The notes below the pieces were generated by a model. The model worked only from the letters and a program-made list of their open reading frames with translations. It was not told the origin of the DNA and ran no database searches. This document shows, in pieces, positions 6,088 to 13,351 of a stretch of DNA of 16,712 bases; position 1 is the first letter of the stretch, and every line of letters starts with the position of its first letter. The position numbers and the translations under genes are program-made. Source of the stretch: CAYVBE01 sp964448935. Its GTDB lineage: Bacteria; Planctomycetota; Brocadiia; SM23-32. The stretch is taken from NCBI GenBank assembly GCA_964448935.1, contig CAYVBE010000076.1:1-16712 (forward strand). Reading direction: 5' to 3'.

Positions 6088-8210
6088 TCTCGGGTCTCGG
6101 GTTGGTGCCAGAGGGAGCGCCAGTATGCCTTGTCCGTCTCAAAGGAGTTGATCGGGTCCGTCTCCGGGTCGAAATCCTGGGACAGGATGCCGTACCGCTT
6201 CATCTCGCGGATGTAGTTGGGGTTGGGCCGGTCCGGTCGGCCTCCGCTCATCACGGCATACGTTCCGTTGGCGGCGGCGCTGGAGTCTATCCACAGCCGG
6301 ATCATCTTCGCCTCCTCGGCGGTCACCTGGACGTTGTGGTGGCCGCCGCTGATCCTCTTCATCAGTTGGCTGGCCGAGCTGCCGATGGTGCGCGGCGCGC
6401 GGTTGCCGTGGGCGTTCCGCCCGTCGGATACCTCGCCCAGGAGTCGGGTCAGACTGAAGTAGGCCGGAGGCATGGCGGCCCCGGGCCTGTCCGCCAGGTA
6501 GATGCCCCCGCCGCGCTTCTCCGGGCCGTGGCAGCGGACGCAGTGTTTGTCGAGGATCGGCTGCACGTCCCGGCGGAAGTCTATCACCTCCGGCACGCCG
6601 GGGATCGGCTTGATCCTGCCGGGAGGCCGGGAGAGGGCGTGCAGCGCTTCACGGCCGGGGTTGGTCGGCGACTCCGTGCGCGGCTCGTGGCAGCCGACGC
6701 AGCTTGTCACCTCGCCCGGTTGAACGGTAACGTAGCTCTGCATGCGCTTCACCGACATTTCGTCCTCGTCGAGCGCCACGAAGAACAGGCTCCGCAGCGG
6801 CGGCACCTCCATGTAGGCCGAGCCATCCTCCGCCACCGGCACCGTACCCAGTATGCGGGTCAGAGTGAAGGTGCCCCACGCGCTGATGCGGTCCATGCCG
6901 GGGCTGGTATGGAAGGGCGTCGGAAGCTGCTCCAGCACCAGCAGTTTTTTGATTTCCCCCGGCTTCACGCCGTCCATGTTGCGGCCACGGGTCACGTCTG
7001 CCAGGATCAGCCGCCCTGTGGTTTCCGACATCTCCTTGCGTGCGGGAACGGTGGGCTCCCGCTCGCGGGGTTGCACCGGCACGGGCTCGTGCAGCATCAT
7101 ATTCCGGGGAGCATCCGCGAGGCTGTGCAGCAGCCGCTTCGCGCCCTTATCGTCCATCAGGTAGAGCCCGCGGTCGCGCGCCACCAGGAACCGATCGGCC
7201 GAGATGGGATACGGGTCCCGCCAGGCGGGGTGCGGGGTGATGCGCCTTGCGAAGGGCCGGTGGTCGGGCCCGGCGCGGGGGTCAATGATGGTGACGCGCC
7301 CCACGTGCTCCCGCCTGCCGTGGCCGGGCGAGAATATGGCTACCACCTTCCGCGTGCCGGGGATCGGCCGGGCGTCAATCATCACCTGGGTCTCGGAGGT
7401 GGGAACGTTGCTGTAGTGGACGACGCGGCCCTCCCCGCGCTTCTGGATGAAATGCGCCCTGCCGGTCGGGTGCATGTTCCCAAAAAAAGTCATCGGCGCC
7501 GTGCCGTCGGGGTTCATCGTCCAGAGGTGGTGGTAGCAGAGCTGGCTGCGGTCAACGTATTCCCAGCGGGTGTAAAGCAGGCGCCCGTCGGGCAGCACGG
7601 CGGGGGTGTTCTCCGTGAAGGGGCTGCTGCTGAGCACGCGCATGTTGCCGCCGTCGGGGTCGCAGCGGTACAGAATGGCCGAGGAAACGAACCAGCAGCC
7701 GATCCAGCGGTTGCACCGGGAGGAGCAGAAAACGATGTCGCCGCCGGGCAGGTAGGTCGGCTCTATGTCGTCGAACGGGCCGTCGGTCAGTTGGCGGAGG
7801 CCGCTGCCGTCGGGGTTGATCTCGTAGAGATTGTAATGCTCCGTGCCGCCCGGGCGATAGGAGAACAGTATCCTGCGGCCGTCGTAGTGGACCTGCGGGT
7901 CGCGCACGCCGCCCTGCGGGTCCTCCAGCAGCGTCGTCACCTCACCCGTCCGCAGGTCAAGATGGCACAATCTGCCGCCGACGGAATAGACCTTGCGTTC
8001 CGGATCGGCACACCAGTATCCGAAATTGGCGTAATAGTGCGGGTCCGGCGCGAAGGGCCGCACGGCGAACACGACATCCCTCACATGATCCGGCAGGTCG
8101 GGCTCGTCCGCGTCGGCGAACGCGTGCACAAACACCGCCGCAAGCGCGATCAACAGCCACGCCCCTCTGTGTGTCCGCTGTATATCGTCCAAAGCTCTCC
8201 CTTCCGGCAA
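6084..8210 (-). CDS. Exported HzsA-like (hydrazine synthase alpha-related) propeller protein with c-type cytochrome motifs
   Basis: The 708-aa product has a signal peptide (AWLLIALAAVFVHAFA, residues 17-32). A TolB/PD40-type propeller follows, with repeats such as LYEINPDGSGLRQLTDGPFD (128-147), YRCDPDGGNMRVLS and LWTMNPDGT. Its Cys-rich loop FCSSRCNRWIGCWF (161-174) is characteristic of the HzsA-related family in Planctomycetota. Two haem-binding CXXCH motifs lie near the C-terminus: CVGCH (504-508) and CVRCH (557-561). The second sits in a planctomycete cytochrome-type context (DFRRDVQPILDKHCVRCHGP). This suggests a periplasmic redox or carbohydrate-associated protein. Hydrazine synthase itself is not implied, as no beta/gamma-subunit genes are near. 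The listed start is TTG 8210. TTG 8192, preceded by AGGGAG, is an alternative that keeps the signal peptide (702 aa). It is first in the operon with the aminotransferase and M55 genes, behind a near-consensus promoter. Confidence 0.85.
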   Translation of the reverse strand: MPEGRALDDIQRTHRGAWLLIALAAVFVHAFADADEPDLPDHVRDVVFAVRPFAPDPHYYANFGYWCADPERKVYSVGGRLCHLDLRTGEVTTLLEDPQGGVRDPQVHYDGRRILFSYRPGGTEHYNLYEINPDGSGLRQLTDGPFDDIEPTYLPGGDIVFCSSRCNRWIGCWFVSSAILYRCDPDGGNMRVLSSSPFTENTPAVLPDGRLLYTRWEYVDRSQLCYHHLWTMNPDGTAPMTFFGNMHPTGRAHFIQKRGEGRVVHYSNVPTSETQVMIDARPIPGTRKVVAIFSPGHGRREHVGRVTIIDPRAGPDHRPFARRITPHPAWRDPYPISADRFLVARDRGLYLMDDKGAKRLLHSLADAPRNMMLHEPVPVQPREREPTVPARKEMSETTGRLILADVTRGRNMDGVKPGEIKKLLVLEQLPTPFHTSPGMDRISAWGTFTLTRILGTVPVAEDGSAYMEVPPLRSLFFVALDEDEMSVKRMQSYVTVQPGEVTSCVGCHEPRTESPTNPGREALHALSRPPGRIKPIPGVPEVIDFRRDVQPILDKHCVRCHGPEKRGGGIYLADRPGAAMPPAYFSLTRLLGEVSDGRNAHGNRAPRTIGSSASQLMKRISGGHHNVQVTAEEAKMIRLWIDSSAAANGTYAVMSGGRPDRPNPNYIREMKRYGILSQDFDPETDPINSFETDKAYWRSLWHQPETRE

Positions 8211-8234
8211 CTTCGGCGCTCAACTATATTGGGG

Positions 8235-8262
8235 ATTGTACCGGCCCGGCTTCGGCTGTCAA
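8235..8262 (-). promoter_or_regulatory. Near-consensus sigma70 promoter of the HzsA-like/aminotransferase/M55 operon
   Basis: On the minus strand, TTGACA (8262-8257) and TACAAT (8240-8235) are separated by 16 bp. The first is a perfect -35 box and the second has five of six matches to TATAAT. Initiation would fall near 8228, giving a leader of about 18 nt to TTG 8210 or about 36 nt to TTG 8192. In DNA this rich in G and C such a pair is unlikely by chance, and it lies in the divergent gap exactly where a promoter is needed. Confidence 0.65.
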
Positions 8263-8273
8263 AGATGAGGTGC

Positions 8274-8302
8274 TTGTATTGCTCGCTCGCCGGGTCTATA
8301 CT
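8274..8302 (+). promoter_or_regulatory. Possible promoter of the giant GH2-type gene
   Basis: TTGTAT (8274-8279) and TATACT (8297-8302; five of six matches to TATAAT) are spaced 17 bp apart. The -35 box is poor and the -10 box is good. Initiation near 8309 would rule out the TTG codon at 8302 and support ATG 8341 as the start. It is divergent from, and does not overlap, the stronger minus-strand promoter. Confidence 0.35.
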
Positions 8303-8330
8303 TGCTCGCGAGGCACCTGCCTGATTGCCC

Positions 8331-8335
8331 GGAAG
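8331..8335 (+). promoter_or_regulatory. Ribosome-binding site that decides the giant GH2-type start
   Basis: GGAAG lies 5 nt ahead of ATG 8341. A second site, GGAG at 8350-8353, precedes GTG 8359 by 5 nt and could start a version six residues shorter. Both keep the signal peptide. The in-frame TTG at 8302 has no comparable site. Confidence 0.45.
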
Positions 8336-8340
8336 ATTCG

Positions 8341-11300
8341 ATGAGGGAGGGAGAGCCGGTGGATACACGATGCCGGAGATGGGTGGCTGCGTGGTGTATG
8401 TTGGCGGTGCTGGCGTGCGGCGCGCCGGGACGGGCGGTCGGTCAGGAGGGTAAAGCGATGAAACTTCCGAGGGACGTCAGAGCGGTCTGGGGTCTGGAGA
8501 GTGCCTATCGCGAGTCCACGGGGACGCGCGAACGCGTCTGTATCAACGGGCTGTGGCGCTGGCAGCCGGCCGGGGACAGCCGGGATCGGGTTCCCACCGA
8601 GGGGTGGGGCTATTTCAAGGTGCCCGGAAGCTGGCCGGGGATCACCAACTACATGCAGAAGGACTGCCAGGCCGTCCATCGCCACCCGGCCTGGGAAGAC
8701 GTGGATATGGGAGGCATCACGTCGGCCTGGTACGAGCGGGAGATCACGGTTCCGGCGGAATGGTCGGGACGGCGGATCGTGCTCCGGACCGACTACCTGA
8801 ACTCCTTTGCCGAGGTGTACCTCGATGGCAAGAAGTTGGGAGAAATGCGCTTCCCCGCGGGCGAGGTGGACCTGACGTCCGCCTGCCGGCCGGGCGGCAC
8901 ACACACGCTCAGCATGCTGGTGGTCGCCATGCCGCTGAAGGGCGTCATGCTGTCCTACAACGACACCGCGTCGGCCCGTGAGGTGAGGGGCTCTGTGGCG
9001 CGGCGCGGGCTGTGCGGCGACGTGTATCTGGTGGGCGAACCCCGCGGGCCGCGCATCGCCGGCATCAAGGTGGATACCTCGGTGCGGAACTGGCGCGTCT
9101 CTTTCGAGACCACGCCGGAGGACCTGGCCGACGGCGCACGCTACTCGCTGCGCGCGCGCATCACGGACGATAGGCGGCAGGTGGCGGAGTTCACCGGCGA
9201 CGCCTTCTCGAAGGGCGACCTGAAGGAGGGCCGTATCACGCTGTCCGAAAGCTGGAAGCCGGAGAAGCTCTGGGACGTTCACACTCCCCAGAACATGTAT
9301 CGAGTCCGGCTCTCCCTGCTGGATTCGGACGGAAACGTGCTGGACGTTGCGCGTCCGGTCCGCTTCGGATTCCGCGAGCTGTGGATTGACGGGCGCGATT
9401 TTATCCTGAACGGCAAACGCATCTTCCTCTCGTCCGTCCCGCTCGACAACGCACAGGTGGGCGCCGCGTGGGCCACCTACCAGGGGGCGCGCGAGACCAT
9501 GGAGCGCCTCCAGAGCTTCGGCATCAACTACCTCTACACGCACAACTACGGCTGCGAGCCTGGCTCCCACCTGAGCTTCGAGCAGATACTGAGAGCGGCC
9601 GACGACGTGGGGATGCTGATCGGCCTGTCCCAGCCGCACTTCGGCCACTACGACTGGAGCGATCCCGACGCCGAGAAGACCAACGGCTACGCGGAGCACG
9701 CACGGTTCTACGTCCGCGTCGCGCAGAATCACCCCTCGGTCGTTTTCTATCCCACAAGCCACAACGCCTGCGGCTACAGCGAGGACATGAATCCGGAGAT
9801 GATTGACGGCATCCACGGCGAGCGCAGCTCTTGGGCCGCGAACAACGTCAGGAGGGCGCTCCGAGCCCAGGCGATCGTGGAGCGGATGGACCCCACCCGC
9901 ATCCTCTATCACCACTCGTCCGGCAACCTGGGCGCCATGCACACCACCAACTTCTACGCCAACTTCGCGCCCATCCAGGAGATGTCGGACTGGTTCGAGC
10001 ACTGGGCCACCGAGGGTGTCAAGCCGGTGTTCACCTGCGAGTACAGCGTCCCCATGCCGTGGGACTGGACGATGTACCGCGGCTGGTACCGCGGCAGCCG
10101 CAATTTCGGCAGCGCCGTGGTTCCGTGGGAGTTCTGTGTCGCCGAGTGGAACGCCCAGTTCTACGGGGACGCGGCCTACCGGATAAGCGAGGAAGAAAAG
10201 GAGAACCTCCGCTGGGAAGCCGAACAGTTCCGCTCGGGAGCGCGGTGGCACCGCTGGGACTACCCCCACGCGGTGGGCAGCCGGGATTTCGAAGAGCGCT
10301 ATCCGATCTACGCCCGATACTTTACCGACAACTGGCGCGCTTTCCGCACCTGGGGCATGTCGGCCAACTCCCCCTGGAACCACGGGCACTACTGGAAGCT
10401 GCGCGACGGCGTCGAAGAGGTCCGCAAGGAACTCGAGACCGACTGGGCCAACCTCCAGCGACCGGGGTTCAGCGCGGACTACATCGAAGACCGATACGAG
10501 CGCGTGGACCTGGCCTACGACCGTGACGACTGGGTGCCCACCGTGGCCGCCGAGGCCCTGATACGCAATAACTTGCCGCTGCTGGCCTACATAGCGGGCG
10601 AGCCCGATCGTTTCACCGGCAAAGACCACAACTTCCTGCCGGGCCAGACAGCCGAGAAGCAGCTTGTGGTCATCAACAACTCCCGCGAGACCGTGACCTG
10701 TGACTGCACGTGGTCGCTGGGGCTGCCCCGGCCGGTGAGCGGCAGAGAGCGCGTCACTGTGCCGACGGGCGATCAGAAGCGCGTGCCGCTGAGCTTTGAC
10801 CTGCCCGGCGGGCTGGCCCCCGGCACCTATGAGCTGACGGCGAAGTTCACCTTCGACACCGGCGAGACGCAGAAGGATTCGTTTTTCATCCACGTGCTGC
10901 CGAAGCCGGACGGCGCGCGGCCGGGCGCGCGGTTGGCCCTGTTCGACCCCGTGGGCGAGACGCGGGAGTTGCTCGACCGGCTGGGCGTGAGGTACCGGGC
11001 GGTCAGGGCGGACGCGGACCTGTCGGGCTACGACTGCCTGATCGTGGGCAAGCAGGCCCTGACGGTGCGCGACCCGGCTCCGGACATCGCGGGCGTGCGG
11101 GACGGCCTGAAGGTGCTGGTGTTCGAGCAGACGGGCGAGACGCTGGAGAAGCGGTTCGGGTTCCGGGTGGCGAAGTACGGCCTGCGGTGGATGTTCAAGA
11201 GGGTGCCGGACCATCCGGCGCTGGACGGACTGGCCGACGAGCACCTGCGCGACTGGCGCGGGGAGGCGACCCTCCTGCCGCCGCGGCTGGATTACGAGCT

Positions 11301-13251
11301 TGCCTCTGAGTTCAACGGCGCGCCGACCGTCCGGTGGGCCGGCATCCTGGTGACGCGCCTGTGGCGCTGCGGCAACCGCGGCAACGTCGCCTCCGTGCTG
11401 ATCGAAAAGCCGCCGTGCGGCGATTTCCTGCCCGTCCTGGACGGCGGTTACAGCCTGCAGTACAGCCCCCTGATGGAGTATCGCGAGGGCGGCGGTATGC
11501 TTCTGTTCTGCCAGGTGGACGTGACCGGGCGCACCGAGACCGATCCCGCCGCCGACAGGCTCGCCCGGAACTTGCTCGACCACGTGTCGAACTGGCAGCC
11601 CGGGCCGCGGCGAAAGGCCGTCTACGTGGGCGAACCCGCGGGGCAGAGGCAGCTTGAATCCGCCGGCGTGGAACCGGTCCCCTACGATCCGGACAAACTG
11701 ACACGCGATCACGCGCTGGTCGTCGGGCGGGGCGCGGGCAAGAGGCTGGCCGGGGATGCGTCGGCCATCGCCCGGTGGCTGAAGGGCGGCGGCAAACTGT
11801 TGGCCCTGGGCCTGGACGCGCAGGAGGCGGCCGCGTTTCTGCCGATCGAACTGCGCACGAAGAAGGCGGAATACATCGCGGGCCACTTCAAGGCCCGCGG
11901 CGGGAATTCCCCGCTGTCCGGAATAGGGCCGGCCGAGGTCCACAATCCCGCCCCGCGCGAGCTGCCCCTCGTCAGCGGGGGCGCAACCGCCGTCGGCAAC
12001 GGCGTGCTGGGCGTGGCGGAGGACATGGACGTGGTCTTCTGCCAGCTCGAACCCTACGTCGTCAACCCGGCGATGGGCGCGGTGACCTCCTTCGAGATCA
12101 CGGATGCGGACGCGGTGGACGGGGAGCGGTGCGCGCTGGTCACCCTCGGCCCGGTGACCGAACGCGGCGCCACGCTGGGGCAGAGGGTAGAGGGCGGGGA
12201 ACCGGGCAAGACCTACACCTTTGCGGTCTTCGTCAAAGCCATCGGCGCCCCGGTGGACGCCCAACTGGAGGTGGAACGAGCCGGCAGCCCCTGGGACAGG
12301 GCCGGCCGGACCGAGATGGTCACGATTCCCCCGGGTGACTGGAGGGAGATCCACACCACCTTCACCGTGGACAAGCCCTATCCCCGGGGCTGGTCGGCCT
12401 ACCTGCGCTGTGCCCGGCCGGGCGCGCGTTACATGGTGGACATGTACCGGCTCTACGAAGGTGAATACGTGCCGGGTGCTTCCCCGAGGGCATCGGCCCG
12501 AAACCTGGTCCCGAACCCGAGTTTCGAGAGCGATGACGACTCGTGGAGCCTGTACTGCCCCGTCAAGCAGCACAACCTGAAACGTGCCTACCGGCGCACC
12601 AGCTTCCTGCTCAGCCGCCTGCTGGCCAACATGGGCGTCGCCGGCACGCCGCCCCTGTTGCAGCGTTTCTCCACCCCTATCGGCGGAGACGCCGGGGACC
12701 CGGTCGTCAGGAACGGCGATTTCAGCGCCGACGTGGACGAAAACGGCATCCCCGACGAATGGTCCATCTCGCCTGCATCCCAGAAGGACGAATGCACGCG
12801 CGAGCGAACCGATGGTGGATGGTCTCAGCGCCTGATCTGCCCGCCTGCCGATGGCGACGAGCGGACCAGCGTCATGCTCAGTCAGGCCGACGTGCCGGTC
12901 CGGAAGGGCCAGTGGTACCGCATCTCGTTCAAGGCGCGCGCGGAGGACATGGGCGGGGAGCGCGTCGCCCTCTCCGTCGTCAACACGGGGGAATGGCGCA
13001 CGCTGATCGAGTACCAGTACTTCCAGCCCGCCGCGGAGTGGGATCAGTTCTCCTTCGACGTGCGTCCCAGGGAAACGGTAGAAGAGGGGACACGGTTCCA
13101 GGTATGGTACGGTCAAGGCGGCGGCAAGCTCTGGCTGGCCGACGTGCAGATGGTCCCCATCACCGACCCCACCGAGGGCCGCTGGCAGGAGGGCTTCTAC
13201 CTGGACGTCCCCGAGGAATGGGACGACCCCTACCGCTTCTTCCGGTGGTAA
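8341..13251 (+). CDS. Giant exported GH2-type protein with accessory GATase-like and carbohydrate-binding modules; acid/base residue apparently absent
   Basis: The product is 1636 aa, numbered from ATG 8341. A signal peptide (about 8-35) is followed by a GH2 jelly-roll sugar-binding domain (about 67-220, including WYEREITVPAEWSGRRIVLR and AEVYLDGKKLG). An Ig-like domain (about 235-335) and a GH2 TIM-barrel (about 345-700) come next. The barrel has NHPSVVFYPTSHNACGY (463-479), where ordinary GH2 enzymes have WxxGNE, and a candidate nucleophile Glu567 in PVFTCEYS. Residues 780-850 form an Ig-like domain, and two GATase-like regions cover about 860-1085 and 1090-1235. A carbohydrate-binding-like insert (about 1245-1407) interrupts the second region, whose end (NLKRAYRRTSFLLSRLLANM) resumes near 1412. 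A CBM4/9-like module (about 1455-1605; starts RNGDFSADVDENGIPDEW) and the tail WDDPYRFFRW finish the chain. It is probably periplasmic or surface-located and binds or processes a complex polysaccharide. Family and coding calls are firm; hydrolytic activity is doubtful. Confidence 0.9.
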   Translation: MREGEPVDTRCRRWVAAWCMLAVLACGAPGRAVGQEGKAMKLPRDVRAVWGLESAYRESTGTRERVCINGLWRWQPAGDSRDRVPTEGWGYFKVPGSWPGITNYMQKDCQAVHRHPAWEDVDMGGITSAWYEREITVPAEWSGRRIVLRTDYLNSFAEVYLDGKKLGEMRFPAGEVDLTSACRPGGTHTLSMLVVAMPLKGVMLSYNDTASAREVRGSVARRGLCGDVYLVGEPRGPRIAGIKVDTSVRNWRVSFETTPEDLADGARYSLRARITDDRRQVAEFTGDAFSKGDLKEGRITLSESWKPEKLWDVHTPQNMYRVRLSLLDSDGNVLDVARPVRFGFRELWIDGRDFILNGKRIFLSSVPLDNAQVGAAWATYQGARETMERLQSFGINYLYTHNYGCEPGSHLSFEQILRAADDVGMLIGLSQPHFGHYDWSDPDAEKTNGYAEHARFYVRVAQNHPSVVFYPTSHNACGYSEDMNPEMIDGIHGERSSWAANNVRRALRAQAIVERMDPTRILYHHSSGNLGAMHTTNFYANFAPIQEMSDWFEHWATEGVKPVFTCEYSVPMPWDWTMYRGWYRGSRNFGSAVVPWEFCVAEWNAQFYGDAAYRISEEEKENLRWEAEQFRSGARWHRWDYPHAVGSRDFEERYPIYARYFTDNWRAFRTWGMSANSPWNHGHYWKLRDGVEEVRKELETDWANLQRPGFSADYIEDRYERVDLAYDRDDWVPTVAAEALIRNNLPLLAYIAGEPDRFTGKDHNFLPGQTAEKQLVVINNSRETVTCDCTWSLGLPRPVSGRERVTVPTGDQKRVPLSFDLPGGLAPGTYELTAKFTFDTGETQKDSFFIHVLPKPDGARPGARLALFDPVGETRELLDRLGVRYRAVRADADLSGYDCLIVGKQALTVRDPAPDIAGVRDGLKVLVFEQTGETLEKRFGFRVAKYGLRWMFKRVPDHPALDGLADEHLRDWRGEATLLPPRLDYELASEFNGAPTVRWAGILVTRLWRCGNRGNVASVLIEKPPCGDFLPVLDGGYSLQYSPLMEYREGGGMLLFCQVDVTGRTETDPAADRLARNLLDHVSNWQPGPRRKAVYVGEPAGQRQLESAGVEPVPYDPDKLTRDHALVVGRGAGKRLAGDASAIARWLKGGGKLLALGLDAQEAAAFLPIELRTKKAEYIAGHFKARGGNSPLSGIGPAEVHNPAPRELPLVSGGATAVGNGVLGVAEDMDVVFCQLEPYVVNPAMGAVTSFEITDADAVDGERCALVTLGPVTERGATLGQRVEGGEPGKTYTFAVFVKAIGAPVDAQLEVERAGSPWDRAGRTEMVTIPPGDWREIHTTFTVDKPYPRGWSAYLRCARPGARYMVDMYRLYEGEYVPGASPRASARNLVPNPSFESDDDSWSLYCPVKQHNLKRAYRRTSFLLSRLLANMGVAGTPPLLQRFSTPIGGDAGDPVVRNGDFSADVDENGIPDEWSISPASQKDECTRERTDGGWSQRLICPPADGDERTSVMLSQADVPVRKGQWYRISFKARAEDMGGERVALSVVNTGEWRTLIEYQYFQPAAEWDQFSFDVRPRETVEEGTRFQVWYGQGGGKLWLADVQMVPITDPTEGRWQEGFYLDVPEEWDDPYRFFRW

Positions 13252-13340
13252 ACGCCCGACGGCGCCCACCCTGTGCCCGTGGCAGGCCCGACCGTGGCAG
13301 AAGCCGGCGATCGGCAAACTGAAACGTCTGTTTTCCGACC

Positions 13341-13346
13341 GGAGGA
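13341..13346 (+). promoter_or_regulatory. Strong ribosome-binding site for the second GH2 gene
   Basis: GGAGGA lies 5 nt before ATG 13352 and fixes that start. The 100-bp gap (13252-13351) shows no convincing sigma70 boxes or terminator, so the gene may be read through from the giant GH2-type gene. Confidence 0.6.
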
Positions 13347-13351
13347 CGAAG

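Noticed and set aside
6084..8210. Evidence for anammox metabolism from the HzsA-like gene
   Set aside because: HzsA-related proteins are common outside anammox bacteria, and no hydrazine synthase beta/gamma or hydrazine dehydrogenase genes are in the window.
6102..8324. A 740-codon plus-strand open frame opposite the HzsA-like gene
   Set aside because: The minus strand encodes clear propeller repeats, CXXCH motifs and a signal peptide; the plus-strand translation shows none and has a shadow-type composition.
8302..8340. In-frame TTG at 8302 as start of the giant GH2-type protein
   Set aside because: No ribosome-binding site precedes it, it overlaps the likely -10 box, and it would put about 13 unneeded residues before the signal peptide.
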